DNA of 64,000 nucleotides from NCBI RefSeq assembly GCF_009428905.1, contig NZ_WHYR01000006.1, forward strand, positions 1 to 64,000. The letters are read 5' to 3'. Shown piece by piece: positions 48,113 to 57,172 of this stretch. The notes under the pieces are model-generated. The model saw nothing but the letters and a program-made list of their open reading frames with translations, had not been told where the DNA came from and did not search any database. The stretch is from Desulfofundulus thermobenzoicus. GTDB taxonomy: Bacteria; Bacillota; Desulfotomaculia; Desulfotomaculales; Desulfovirgulaceae. Every line of letters begins with the position of its first letter. Positions within the stretch are counted from its first letter, which is position 1. The position numbers were made by a program, and so were the translations under genes.

Positions 48113-50116
48113 ATGCCTGAACCGGTCAGGGGCAACGGCCGCTATATGGCCGGATTGGATGGACTGCGGGCTCTGGCGGTACTGGCCGTTATCGCCTATC
48201 ACCTGAACCTGCGCTTTGCACCGGGCGGGTTCCTGGGTGTGGGCGTATTTTTCGTGCTGTCCGGCTATCTGATCACGGACCTGCTGGTGGCCGAGTGGCA
48301 GGGTAGCGGGCAGATCAACCTGAAAAATTTCTGGCTGCGGCGGGCCAGGCGTTTACTGCCGGCGCTAATGATCATGCTCGTAGTCCTGGTGAGCTGGATC
48401 ACGCTGTTTGACCCCGCCCGGCTGACAGCTGTCAGGGGCGATGTGCTGGCCGCCATGCTGTACGTCAGCAACTGGTGGCTCATTTTCCATCAGGTGTCCT
48501 ACTTTGACCGCTTCGGGCCTCCCTCTCCCCTCGGCCACCTGTGGTCACTGGCGGTGGAGGAACAGTTTTACCTGCTCTGGCCGTTGCTGCTGTGGTGCGG
48601 GCTGCGCCACATCCCACGGCGGGGCCCGCTGGTGGGGCTGACCCTGGCCGGAGCGGCCGCCTCGGCACTGGCCATGGCCGTTATTTACCAGCCGGGCAGT
48701 GATCCCAGCCGGGTGTATTACGGCACCGATACCCGCGCCTTCGCCCTGCTCATTGGCGCCGCCCTGGCCCTGGTCTGGCCGTCCCGCAAGCTGTCCGGCA
48801 AAGTTTCGCCCCGGGTGCGCCTGGGCATTGACCTGGCGGGATCCATTGGCCTGCTCACCGTGCTGCTCATGATCTGGCAGACTAACCAGTATGATATCTT
48901 CCTTTACCGCGGCGGGCTGTTGTTGCTGTCGGCGGCCACCGCCGTGCTGGTGGCCGCCCTGGCCCACCCGGCCAGCCGCCTGGGCAAGGCCCTGGGCTGG
49001 CAGCCCCTACGCTGGCTGGGCGTGCGCTCCTACGGCATCTACCTCTGGCATTACCCGGTTATTGTTCTGACCAGCCCGGTGGTGGATACGGGTGGGGTTA
49101 ATCTGGTGCGGGCCGGCCTGCAGGTGGCGGCCTGCATCGCCCTGGCCGCCCTGTCCTGGCGATATGTGGAGGAGCCCATCCGCCGTAGCGGCCTGCAGAA
49201 GTTGTGGAAACAGGTGCCGGGACGGGCACATCACCGGCAGGGCCGCCTGTCCATCAGAACCTGGGTTGTCCCGGCCGCCACCCTGTTTGCCCTCGGTGTG
49301 TTCTGCATGGGGATGACGGGATCTATTTCCACCATTACCAGCACCGTTTCCCCGGGGTCGGTTTCCGCCGCCATCCCGGGCTCCATCCAGTCAGGCCCGG
49401 ACAACTCCGGGGGTTCGGATAGAAGCGGGAAAACGTTGACCGGCTCTCCCGTTAACCCCGGGCCGGGCCAGGGCAGGCCCCCGGAGGCTACCGGCGGCGC
49501 AAAGACTGCCGCTTCCGGGACAACGGCAGTTGGCCCGGGCGCTGCCCCAACGGGAGAAAGCCGAGAACCTGACCAGCCCCCCGGAAATTCCGGCACACCC
49601 GGCCCCAGCCCGGATACTCCAGCTCCCGTTGGGGTCGCACCGGGGCGGGGCGTTACCGCCATCGGCGACTCGCTTCTGACTGATGCCGAGCCCTATTTGC
49701 GCGAAATGCTCCCCGGCATCGTCATTGACGCCAAAATCAGCCGCCAGCTGATGGAAGCCCGGACGGTGGTGGACGAGCTCAAGTTGCAGGGCAGGCTGGG
49801 CAACCGTGTCATCATCGAACTGGGCACCAACGGGCCGTTCACCCGGGAACAACTGGTGTCCCTGCTCGATTCACTGGGACCTGTGCAGCAGGTGGTGCTG
49901 GTGAACACCCGGGTGCCACGCCCATGGGAACGTGTGGTGAACACCACCCTGGCGCAAGTGGCGGCGACTTACCCGCATACCACCCTGGTCGACTGGTATG
50001 CGGCCAGCGCCGGCCACGATTCATTCTTTGCCCCGGACGGTGTCCACCTCACCCCGGCCGGAGCCCGGTTTTACGCCGCCCTGGTGGCCGGGGCGGTGCA
50101 GCCGGACAAAGGTTAG
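48113..50116 (+). CDS. Acyltransferase-3 / SGNH hydrolase fusion
   Basis: 667 residues. Residues 1-345 form an Acyl_transf_3 (OafA/YrhL) membrane domain of about ten helices: GLDGLRALAVLAVIAYHLN with the catalytic His, FFVLSGYLITDLL, FWLRRARRLLPAL and YFDRFGPPSPLGHLWSLAVEEQFYLLWP. A TM near 385, a long P/G/T-rich linker (400-520) and a C-terminal SGNH domain follow: IGDSLL, ELGTNGP and APDGVHLTP. Such proteins O-acetylate cell-wall or surface polysaccharide. GGGAGGG lies before the ATG. Broken copies are at 39.6 and 43.4 kb. Confidence 0.92.
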   Translation: MPEPVRGNGRYMAGLDGLRALAVLAVIAYHLNLRFAPGGFLGVGVFFVLSGYLITDLLVAEWQGSGQINLKNFWLRRARRLLPALMIMLVVLVSWITLFDPARLTAVRGDVLAAMLYVSNWWLIFHQVSYFDRFGPPSPLGHLWSLAVEEQFYLLWPLLLWCGLRHIPRRGPLVGLTLAGAAASALAMAVIYQPGSDPSRVYYGTDTRAFALLIGAALALVWPSRKLSGKVSPRVRLGIDLAGSIGLLTVLLMIWQTNQYDIFLYRGGLLLLSAATAVLVAALAHPASRLGKALGWQPLRWLGVRSYGIYLWHYPVIVLTSPVVDTGGVNLVRAGLQVAACIALAALSWRYVEEPIRRSGLQKLWKQVPGRAHHRQGRLSIRTWVVPAATLFALGVFCMGMTGSISTITSTVSPGSVSAAIPGSIQSGPDNSGGSDRSGKTLTGSPVNPGPGQGRPPEATGGAKTAASGTTAVGPGAAPTGESREPDQPPGNSGTPGPSPDTPAPVGVAPGRGVTAIGDSLLTDAEPYLREMLPGIVIDAKISRQLMEARTVVDELKLQGRLGNRVIIELGTNGPFTREQLVSLLDSLGPVQQVVLVNTRVPRPWERVVNTTLAQVAATYPHTTLVDWYAASAGHDSFFAPDGVHLTPAGARFYAALVAGAVQPDKG

Positions 50117-50137
50117 TTTTTAATACCCGGGTTAATA

Positions 50138-50182
50138 TGGCTTAGAAAAGCAAAACAGGGCAGCCGGCGCTTGAGGCCACCC
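50138..50182. terminator. Hairpin after acyltransferase (shared repeat)
   Basis: AGGGCAGCC and GGCCACCCC arms with A/T-rich flanks; identical at 40000-40044 and similar at 31757. Likely terminator for the acyltransferase gene. Confidence 0.5.
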
Positions 50183-50275
50183 CAGGTTTTCGTCAAAGTC
50201 GCACTACTAAATCCCAATCAGTGACAGGACCAGTTCTCCCAGTTTTAACTGTCTAAATTTCTGGGTCCATTATAT

Positions 50276-50372
50276 TTCGCGTGGCACAATTTAGGGGGTC
50301 CAGGAATTTGGAAGCAACCTCATTCTTACAGCCTCAAGGCTTTCTAAATTCTAGGTGTCAAAGTCAAAATTA
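50276..50372 (-). repeat. Inverted copy of 42531-42620
   Basis: Over 90% identical, opposite orientation. Possible end of a lost mobile element; no coding content. Confidence 0.6.
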
Positions 50373-50490
50373 ACATTCTATAAAGAGAAAAAGCCCAACG
50401 AAGCTAGTCGCTAGGCTTACCATTAAATACAACATCTACTGGTCAGCTTTTTTTACTGGCTTATTATCTCCTTCTAAAAAACAGTATGTT

Positions 50491-50626
50491 TTATTTAAAT
50501 AATTTTTTAATTTTTTTCCATAGATTTTTAAAGATTTCTACGAAGACTGCGTTAAAGTGATTTATAATTCTCATAAAAATATATATAATAATTATATTGA
50601 CTATTATAATTATTATATAATTTAAA
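50491..50626 (-). pseudogene. Second copy of cationic membrane peptide, start lost
   Basis: Keeps the frame from LNYIIIIIVNIIIIYIF to KNLWKKIKKLFK but its first codons and ribosome site are replaced at 50626 by HepT-flank DNA. An internal ATG (27-residue product) has no ribosome site. Confidence 0.55.
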
Positions 50627-50720
50627 GCCGGGATCAACCTGACGGCTCTTCCACCAGCCCCGGGGCAGACCGGGGCAAACTGCCGGGGGCCGGCTACCAC
50701 GGCCAAAATCAAGGCCTTAC

Positions 50721-51173
50721 CTACCGCCCGTCGTTTGTCTTGTTTTCGCCATCTTCCAGTACGGCCCCGATTTCGCAGATAAACTGCTCAAAATCACCGA
50801 GTTCATTTCGTGCCATTTCATATACCTTTTCGGCGGAAACTTCCTGATAACCATGGATAACACGGTTGCGAAAACCAATCATGGCTGAATATCCCGTCAA
50901 TCTATCCCTGGTAATCAATCCGCCCTCTAAGAGTATGCGCATGGCATCCCTGGCGTCTCCCGGCGCGTGACCGAATTTTTTAGCTGCAATATGATAGGCT
51001 AAATCTATCATGGCTTCCACCGCCGTTTGCATTGAATATTTTAAACCTCTTACCAACCAGGGATCCATTAATATGTCCTCTTTTTTCCTGCTCTTTAGCA
51101 GCTCACCAATGCTGGCCACCTGTTCTTTTATATAGCCAATTTTGGCCATTATCCGCTCACGATCCAGGCCCAC
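50721..51173 (-). CDS. HepT-like HEPN toxin, copy 2
   Basis: 150 residues with the R-x4-H motif as RNRVIH. Ten substitutions from copy 1, nearly all conservative, and no stops, so both copies appear to be kept functional. Overlaps its MNT gene by 17 bases. Confidence 0.88.
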   Translation of the reverse strand: MGLDRERIMAKIGYIKEQVASIGELLKSRKKEDILMDPWLVRGLKYSMQTAVEAMIDLAYHIAAKKFGHAPGDARDAMRILLEGGLITRDRLTGYSAMIGFRNRVIHGYQEVSAEKVYEMARNELGDFEQFICEIGAVLEDGENKTNDGR

Positions 51174-51603
51174 CGGCCATCACCCCGGCAAAAATTTCTT
51201 CCAGCGCCGCCCGGTACCGCGGGTACAGGTCGGCATACCTTCTGCTGACATACTCCATTACATCGGTAATCCGCTCCATGTTCCGGGAGTAGATCAACTT
51301 CCCTTCTTTAATCACCCGAAAGGCAAAAAGTGGTTTATCCGGATTCAGCAATACAATATCATAGGAATGTCCTTCATGGGGCGGCAGTAAAAGGGATATG
51401 GCTGATTCCAACCGGTCCGCTTCGATACTATCCGGATCTATCCCCGGCTCCAGTATAAGCCCCAGATCGATATCACTATCCGGCCGGCATGGCCCCAGGA
51501 TGGAGCCAAATAAATAAGCGCCGGCCACCCGGGGGAAATTTTGCAGCGCTGCTTTAACCTGTTCCACCACCGGATCGAGATTGACCCGCATCAGTTCGCC
51601 CAC
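51157..51603 (-). CDS. MNT-type nucleotidyltransferase antitoxin, copy 2
   Basis: 148 residues with GSILGPCRPDSDIDLG. Start at the GTG 51603 by the same GAGGTG reasoning as copy 1. Differences from copy 1 cluster in residues 50-75 (for example EPGIDPDSIEADRLE), away from the active site. This could give the two pairs separate specificity (inference). Confidence 0.86.
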   Translation of the reverse strand: MGELMRVNLDPVVEQVKAALQNFPRVAGAYLFGSILGPCRPDSDIDLGLILEPGIDPDSIEADRLESAISLLLPPHEGHSYDIVLLNPDKPLFAFRVIKEGKLIYSRNMERITDVMEYVSRRYADLYPRYRAALEEIFAGVMAGGPGS

Positions 51604-51992
51604 TCTAACCACCACCTCTGCAGCACCGTGCTATTATACGTAGAAGAAATAAACTCCAGAAAATGGATGCCCCCAATAAATATTTTATCACAATTAACGG
51701 AAAATGCGGAGCATATTGTTAGCAGCATTGAAGAAACCTTTTCATCATTCCTCCATATATAATTGATCCGGATTAATAACCCTTCCTGATTGAAAATATT
51801 CCCTTCCATCCAATTCCCGGCCAGTCCTTTTCATGCTAAATGACATAAAAAAGTTTTAGTTTCCAGGAAAATTTCTCCTTTTTGTTAAATTGTTGGACAA
51901 TTTTCTGCGCCTATATGGGGGTGAAGGTGATTATGGTACAATATTAACGAACGCAAATAAAACTTATACCACCCGGTAGCGAAAGGGGGAGC
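51604..51992. other. Intergenic region before sigma-54 regulator
   Basis: No gene. A TACAAT at 51938-51943 may be the -10 of the regulator gene, but the -35 is weak. Confidence 0.4.
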
Positions 51993-53363
51993 ATGAATTT
52001 GGCCCACTTGCTGGTGGTAGACGACGAGGAAAGTGTCTGCGAGTTTTTAACTGAAGTCCTGGAGGACGCCGGCTACCAGGTGCAAACGGCCCTGGACGGG
52101 CGCCGGGCACTGGAAATGATTGAGCAGAACCCGCCCGATGCGGTGCTCCTGGACATCCGCATGCCGGAACTGGACGGTATGCAGGTGATGGACATCATTC
52201 AGCAGAAAGACGGCCGGCTGCCGGTGATCCTGATGACCGCCTTCGGCACCACGGACATGGCCATCCAGGCCATGAAAGCCGGCGCCTTTGACTATATTAT
52301 CAAACCCTTCAACCTGGACGAGCTGGTGTTGACGGTAAAAAAGGCCGTGACCATGAAACAGCTGGCCCGGGAAGTGGAAGCCCTGCGGGAAAACCGCGTT
52401 CCAGAATACATGCCCGTGGAAAGCATGATCGGCCAGTCGGCGGCCATGCAGGCTGTGTACAAAAACATCGGCCGGGTGGCCAGCAGCAACGTGACGGTGC
52501 TCATTCAGGGGGAAAGCGGCACGGGGAAGGAACTGGTGGCCCGGGCCATCCACCAGAACAGCGAGCGCCGGAACGGCCCCTTTGTCAAGATCAACTGCGC
52601 CGCCATACCGGAAAACTTGATTGAGAGCGAGCTTTTCGGCCACGAGAAGGGGGCTTTTACCGGGGCCGGCGCCCGCAAGCCCGGCAAATTCGAACTGGCC
52701 CACCAGGGCACCATTTTCCTGGATGAAATAGGCGAGCTGAGCCTGGCCACCCAGGCCAAGCTGCTCCGGGTGCTCCAGGAAAAGGAATTTGAGCGGGTGG
52801 GCGGCACCGAGAGCATCCAGGTGGACGTGCGCATCCTGGCGGCCACCAACAAGGACCTGGAAAGATGCGTGCAGGAGGGCACCTTCCGGGAAGACCTCTT
52901 TTTCCGCCTGAAAGTATTCACCATCTGGCTGCCTCCGTTACGGGAAAGGATGGAAGATGTCCCGGTGATGGCCCGCTCTTTCCTGCACCATTACAGCCGG
53001 GAGCAGAAGAAAAAGGTGACCGACTTTTCCCCGGAGGCCATGGCCCTGATGATGCAGTACGACTGGCCGGGGAACGTGCGGGAACTGCGCAACATCTGCG
53101 AGCAGGCGGTGGTCATGGCCCGGGGACCGGTGGTCATGCCCGAAGACCTGCCCTTTTCCCTGCAACGGGCCGGCGGGGAGCTGAAGGATGTGGCCATCAA
53201 GCCGGGGATGACCCTGAAGGAAATTGTGGCCGATGTGGAACGGCGGGTAATCCTGAGGGCGCTGCAGGAGCACAACTGGAACCGCAGTGCCACCGCCCAG
53301 GCCCTGGGCTTAAACCGCCGCTCCCTCTACGCCAAGATGAAGGAGTACGGGCTGTTGCCCTAG
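51993..53363 (+). CDS. NtrC-family sigma-54 response regulator 1
   Basis: 456 residues. Receiver 1-120 with DDEE and phospho-Asp in [13 protein letters not shown] (about 54). AAA+ domain with Walker A GESGTGKE (about 173), the sigma-54 contact loop GAFTGA and Walker B FLDEIGE. A Fis-type helix-turn-helix ends the protein ([26 protein letters not shown]). Start has GGGGG upstream. The adjacent palindromes at 53594-53635 are its likely binding sites. No kinase gene adjoins; paralogous kinases lie at 57.4 and 62.4 kb. Confidence 0.94.
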   Translation: MNLAHLLVVDDEESVCEFLTEVLEDAGYQVQTALDGRRALEMIEQNPPDAVLLDIRMPELDGMQVMDIIQQKDGRLPVILMTAFGTTDMAIQAMKAGAFDYIIKPFNLDELVLTVKKAVTMKQLAREVEALRENRVPEYMPVESMIGQSAAMQAVYKNIGRVASSNVTVLIQGESGTGKELVARAIHQNSERRNGPFVKINCAAIPENLIESELFGHEKGAFTGAGARKPGKFELAHQGTIFLDEIGELSLATQAKLLRVLQEKEFERVGGTESIQVDVRILAATNKDLERCVQEGTFREDLFFRLKVFTIWLPPLRERMEDVPVMARSFLHHYSREQKKKVTDFSPEAMALMMQYDWPGNVRELRNICEQAVVMARGPVVMPEDLPFSLQRAGGELKDVAIKPGMTLKEIVADVERRVILRALQEHNWNRSATAQALGLNRRSLYAKMKEYGLLP

Positions 53364-53593
53364 ACTACGAAAGGGTAAAAGAGGAAAGCCCGCTGCAGCC
53401 CCGGTTCGGCTTTGCGGCTTTAAAAAACCCCTGTTTGAGCAAGGGTGCAACCGTCCCGGTGAAACCGCCGGTGCGGTGAAACGAGAACCGTCCCGGTGAC
53501 CCCCCGGTGAAACCCCAACTGCCGGTTACCGCTGGAAAACAGTGTGAACAAAAGGGCAAAACAATTGTGCAGCAGCAACAGCAGAAAGCATCG

Positions 53594-53635
53594 TGTGGGC
53601 AATTTTTGCCCACACGTGGGCAGGATTTGCCCACG
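53594..53635. promoter_or_regulatory. Two adjacent palindromes, likely enhancer of sigma-54 promoter
   Basis: TGTGGGCAA / TTGCCCACA (53594-53602 and 53606-53614) is directly followed by CGTGGGCA / TGCCCACG (53615-53622 and 53628-53635); a third half-site GGTGGGC follows. Centres are 21 bases apart. They lie about 120-160 bases before the predicted start of the next transcript, the normal place for NtrC-type enhancer sites. Confidence 0.8.
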
Positions 53636-53727
53636 GGTGGGCTTTTGTTTACCCGCCGGGCGGCCTGACCATGCCGCCCGGCCTTGATTTTACCGTCTTT
53701 TTTTATCCGGCCGCAGCAATAACCTGC

Positions 53728-53743
53728 TGGCATCATCATTGCT
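53728..53743 (+). promoter_or_regulatory. Sigma-54 promoter 1
   Basis: TGGCATCATCATTGCT: GG (53729-53730) and GC (53741-53742) are separated by exactly 10 bases, as in -24/-12 promoters. It drives the small two-TM protein and probably the TauE-like operon. Confidence 0.82.
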
Positions 53744-53830
53744 CTACCATATGTGCATCAGGTAACAATCCCGGGGGTGGGGCAGGTCACTGGAACTCAT
53801 TAAACAGAACCCAAACATAAGGGGGGACAT

Positions 53831-54262
53831 ATGATGGATGAAATTCTGCAGCATCTTTCCGAAGAGGATCGGGCCAGGGTGAAAAAATTTGCCGCCGGTG
53901 TAACCGTGGTCATAGCCCTTCTTTCCGTTCTGATTTTCTGGATTGGCGTTGACTTTTTACGTGAAAGCGTCTACAAGCACTATTTTAACCCCTCCCGGCA
54001 TGTGATTGTGGAACAGGACCCGGACACCATGGAGATTTACGCCTGGAAGGACGCCCTGGGCAATGTTTATAACGCCAACGATCCCGATGTCAAACATTTT
54101 CCCTATGGTGTGATGGTCCTGATCCTGCTTATCCTGGGCGGGGCGGTACAAAGCTATAATTTGCTGGTGGAACATTACGCGGTGATGCTGGTGGTTAGAA
54201 GCCGGGTGCTACAGGCCGAATCACCCCGCGGCCGGCTGCTGCAAACCCCTTCCCTGGAATGA
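53831..54262 (+). CDS. Small two-TM protein of the HYFNPSRH family (A)
   Basis: 143 residues. Helices at about 22-44 and 95-117 flank an outside part containing KHYFNPSRHVIVEQDPDTMEIYAWKDALGNVY. Its paralogue at 56460 shares this block and both helices. AAGGGGGG precedes the ATG pair; the second ATG (53834) is equally possible. No family name known to me. First gene after sigma-54 promoter 1, followed by a TauE/SafE permease and a TIGR02186-like protein, so a role in anion (perhaps sulfur oxyanion) export is possible but unproven. Confidence 0.8.
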   Translation: MMDEILQHLSEEDRARVKKFAAGVTVVIALLSVLIFWIGVDFLRESVYKHYFNPSRHVIVEQDPDTMEIYAWKDALGNVYNANDPDVKHFPYGVMVLILLILGGAVQSYNLLVEHYAVMLVVRSRVLQAESPRGRLLQTPSLE

Positions 54263-54341
54263 AGGCAGACACCGCCGGTAACGGTGGCCATTGGGGAAAA
54301 AGAAGCGAAAATAAACAAAGAGCCATAAGGGGTGAAATACC

Positions 54342-55259
54342 GTGGATATTTTCTTACCCATAGCCGGCGTACAGATGACCGCCTACCTGGTGCTGGGCCT
54401 GGGGGGTATAGTGGGATTGCTTTCCGGTTTATTTGGTGTGGGGGGGGGATTCCTCCTCACCCCCCTGTTGATGATGGCCGGCATCCCCCCGGCCGTGGCC
54501 GCGGCCAGCGATACCAACCAGATTGTGGCCGCCTCCGCATCGGGCACCTTTGCCCACGGGCGGGCCGGCAATGTGGATTTCAAACTGGGCCTGATCATGC
54601 TCGTCGGCGGGCTGATCGGCGGCACCGCCGGCACCGGGCTGGTGCGGGTTTTAAGACAGCTGGGCAACTTTGACTTCGTCGTGAAGATCGTCTATGTGCT
54701 TATGCTCCTGGTAGTAGGCAGCTTCATGTTCATGGAAAGTTTCAATGCCCTGCGCAAAAGGGGAGCACCCGGCCCGGCGCCGGCGAAGAAACCCGGAGGG
54801 CCGGGCCTGGCCAGCCGCCTGCCCATGAAAACCTACTTCCCCGTCTCGGGCATCGAATGCTCCGTAGTGGCCCTGTTCGGCCTCGGCTTTCTCATCGGTG
54901 TGCTGGCCGCGCTCATGGGTGTGGGCGGCGGGTTCATCATGCTGCCGGTAATGATCTATATCCTGGGCATCCCCACCTTAAAGGCCGTGGGCACCAGCCT
55001 GTTCACGGTGGTCTTTACCGCCGTCAACGTGACCCTGGCCCAGGCCATTGTCAACGAAACCGTTGATGTGGTCCTGGCCCTGCTGCTCCTGCTGGGATCG
55101 GCCATCGGCGCCCAGTTTGGCGTGCGCATCGGCCGCAGGTTGAAGGGGGAACAGCTGCGCATTATCTTCTCCCTGATTGTGCTGGGAGTGATGGTCAAAA
55201 TGGCCCACGACCTGCTGGTCACTCCCTCTTCCCTGATCGTACTGGGGGGTGGACATTGA
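54342..55259 (+). CDS. TauE/SafE-family sulfite exporter-like permease
   Basis: 305 residues, GTG start with AAGGGG upstream. Two repeats of the family signature: GLLSGLFGVGGGFLLTP (about 20-36) and GVLAALMGVGGGFIMLP (about 185-200), with about eight membrane helices. Members export sulfite, sulfoacetate or related organic anions. It is followed after one base by the TIGR02186-like gene, with which it commonly pairs. Confidence 0.9.
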   Translation: MDIFLPIAGVQMTAYLVLGLGGIVGLLSGLFGVGGGFLLTPLLMMAGIPPAVAAASDTNQIVAASASGTFAHGRAGNVDFKLGLIMLVGGLIGGTAGTGLVRVLRQLGNFDFVVKIVYVLMLLVVGSFMFMESFNALRKRGAPGPAPAKKPGGPGLASRLPMKTYFPVSGIECSVVALFGLGFLIGVLAALMGVGGGFIMLPVMIYILGIPTLKAVGTSLFTVVFTAVNVTLAQAIVNETVDVVLALLLLLGSAIGAQFGVRIGRRLKGEQLRIIFSLIVLGVMVKMAHDLLVTPSSLIVLGGGH

Positions 55260-55260
55260 T

Positions 55261-56127
55261 ATGCATGTGAAAGTGAAGACTGTAACCTGCCTGCTGGTGG
55301 TTGCGCTGCTACTCCTGGGAAGCCTGCCGGCCTGGGCCGGACTGGTAAATGTGACCGCCGATCCGGACCGCATTGATGTGGGTTTGAATTTCAGCGGCCG
55401 CACGGTAACCATAACGGGCACGGCACCCCCGGATAGCGATATTTATATTAAGCTGGTGTCTCCCGCCAGAAACGTTATGTTAAATAAAAAAGGCCGGGTT
55501 GGCTTCCTGTGGATGAATGTGGCCCAGGCCGAAGTGGAAGGCATACCCAAGATGTACCAGATTTACTCCTCCGCCCCCATTGACCGGCTGAGTCCAATTC
55601 TCCAGGAGGAAACGGGTATTGATAAAAATTACGATGCAGTGCGTTCCACCGCGGTCATCAAAGAAACCGCCGGGAACAACTCCCGCCGGTTGTCGGGTGC
55701 TGATGGAAAAGATTATCTGGACGCTCTGATAAATATGTACCAAAAAAACAACCTCTATCTGGTAAACGAAAAGGCGGTGGAGCGCAATGGCAGCCAGTTC
55801 TACCTGACCGTGAACCTGCCCGGTTCAGCGGCCCACGGGGATAGCCTGGTCACCGCCTATGCGGTGAAAAACGGCCGCATTCTCGGCCAATCCGAAAGCA
55901 AAATAAACGTCCGGCCGGTGGGTGTGGTGGGCTGGGCCCGGACCATGGCCAAGACCAACGGCCCCCTCTACGGCACCTATGCGGTGCTCATCGCCCTGGC
56001 CGCCGGCCTGCTCATCGACCTGCTGTTCAACTACCTGGAAAAGCTGATTGGCGCCTTAACGGGCGTGCCGGGCAAAGTACCCGGCAAGACCGGCAAAGGC
56101 CGGGAGGTCTCTGCGGAAATCCACTAA
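55261..56127 (+). CDS. TIGR02186-like membrane protein (Alph_Pro_TM)
   Basis: 288 residues. Signal peptide 1-24 (LLVVALLLLGSLPAWA), an outside domain with DRIDVGLNFSGRTVTITGTAPPDSDIYIKLVSP, WMNVAQAEVEGIPKMYQIYSS, and a C-terminal helix at about 235-260. The pattern matches proteins found beside TauE/SafE permeases, probably an accessory part. ATG at 55261 chosen, directly after the permease stop; the GTG at 55249 would overlap it. Confidence 0.8.
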   Translation: MHVKVKTVTCLLVVALLLLGSLPAWAGLVNVTADPDRIDVGLNFSGRTVTITGTAPPDSDIYIKLVSPARNVMLNKKGRVGFLWMNVAQAEVEGIPKMYQIYSSAPIDRLSPILQEETGIDKNYDAVRSTAVIKETAGNNSRRLSGADGKDYLDALINMYQKNNLYLVNEKAVERNGSQFYLTVNLPGSAAHGDSLVTAYAVKNGRILGQSESKINVRPVGVVGWARTMAKTNGPLYGTYAVLIALAAGLLIDLLFNYLEKLIGALTGVPGKVPGKTGKGREVSAEIH

Positions 56128-56248
56128 GACCCTGATGAAATTCCATCCTGCAGCCTTAATCTGCAACCTCAATGAAAAAGCTATGTCCGGTACCGTTATT
56201 AAGCTTATCACGGTTGCCCCTAAAGGGGAATCACTCCTCTATTTCTTT

Positions 56249-56287
56249 AAAGGGGAATCCGCCCCCCAGCGGATTCCCCTTTCCTTT
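56249..56287 (+). terminator. Terminator of the TauE operon
   Basis: AAAGGGGAATCCGC pairs perfectly with GCGGATTCCCCTTT around a 6-base loop, followed by CCTTTTCT. Strong, near-symmetric. Confidence 0.88.
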
Positions 56288-56302
56288 TCTGCCCTGGTTT
56301 TG

Positions 56303-56335
56303 CACACCCGGTGTGTAGAATCTGGTCATTTGACC
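56303..56335. promoter_or_regulatory. Palindromes upstream of sigma-54 promoter 2
   Basis: CACACC / GGTGTG (56303-56315) and GGTCA / TGACC (56324-56335), centres about 20 bases apart, 45-80 bases before the -24 element. They differ from those at 53.6 kb, so a different activator (for example the regulator at 59163) may bind. Confidence 0.5.
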
Positions 56336-56380
56336 GGGCGTCACCATCCGGTGGCCAGCCAAATCTCCCGCTTCCCACCC

Positions 56381-56396
56381 TGGCATGTTTTTTGCG
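56381..56396 (+). promoter_or_regulatory. Sigma-54 promoter 2
   Basis: TGGCATGTTTTTTGCG: GG at 56382-56383 and GC at 56394-56395, 10 bases apart. It precedes the second two-TM protein by 65 bases. Confidence 0.82.
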
Positions 56397-56459
56397 TTGA
56401 TTTTTGCACAGGGTGGAGACCACGGGGGCTCTGCCACTCTGGATAAGGGGGCGTAACAG

Positions 56460-56885
56460 ATGGAAATGGAAACCACCCTGTCTCCCCGGGACAGGCAAAA
56501 ATTCCGGCATTTTAAGACCATTGCCGCCTATGTCATGGTTATGCTGGCCTTATTGATTTTATGGACAGGAACGGATTTCCTGAAAGAAGCCGTCTTTAAA
56601 CATTACTTTAACCCCAGCCGCCATATGGTGGTCGACCAGGACCCGGTCACCGGAGAAATCTACGCCTGGAAGGATGTGCTGGGCAATGTCTATACCCCGG
56701 ACGATCCCCAGGTGAGGATGTTTCCCTTCGGCGTAACCCTTCTAACCCTGGTGGTGGGTCTGGTGGGCGTGGGCGCATACAACATCCTTTGCCAGCACTT
56801 TTTAATGGTGCTCATCCTGCAGGGTCAGCTGACCAGTTTGCCATCGCCGCGGCATAACTCACCACCCATGTACCCCTCCTACTGA
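56460..56885 (+). CDS. Small two-TM protein of the HYFNPSRH family (B)
   Basis: 141 residues with helices at about 22-40 and 95-115 and the block KHYFNPSRHMVVDQDPVTGEIYAWKDVLGNVYTPDDP. Clear paralogue of the protein at 53831, about half identical, and, like it, behind a sigma-54 promoter. A weak GGGGG lies about 10 bases upstream of the ATG. Function unknown; the invariant outside block suggests ligand or partner binding. Confidence 0.8.
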   Translation: MEMETTLSPRDRQKFRHFKTIAAYVMVMLALLILWTGTDFLKEAVFKHYFNPSRHMVVDQDPVTGEIYAWKDVLGNVYTPDDPQVRMFPFGVTLLTLVVGLVGVGAYNILCQHFLMVLILQGQLTSLPSPRHNSPPMYPSY

Positions 56886-57172
56886 TTTAGTGCCGCCAAA
56901 CCAATAAAGGACAGCCACGACCCGGGCCATTTGGCCACGGATCACTAAGAAATGGCCTCTTCAGGCAAACAGGAGCGGAACTGGTACCGTAGCCTCAACG
57001 GTCCCCGCATAGAATGCTTATTCAAACAAGACCCCCACGTCGCCTGTGGCGGCACCAACAGAGGAACGAAAATGTATTTTCAGGGCAGAAGCGGGCCAAA
57101 GGCAATCTACCGCCGGGCTGTTTGCGGGATGTTCATATCGCAAATATCCATATAGTCCATACCCAACCCACC
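56886..57172 (+). other. Unassigned transcript tail before a strong terminator
   Basis: An open 67-codon frame (56952-57155) has no ribosome site and no domain. The stretch ends in the terminator at 57173, so it is probably transcribed from sigma-54 promoter 2. It could be an untranslated tail or a non-coding RNA. Confidence 0.35.

Noticed and set aside
47901-48206. Plus-strand frames just before the acyltransferase gene
   Set aside because: Low-complexity, partly overlapping the acyltransferase start; the related stretch at 43.3 kb does not keep the frame.
50491-50574. 27-residue phenol-soluble-modulin-like peptide starting at an internal ATG
   Set aside because: The other copy shows that the real frame starts 22 codons earlier with a ribosome site; the internal ATG has none.
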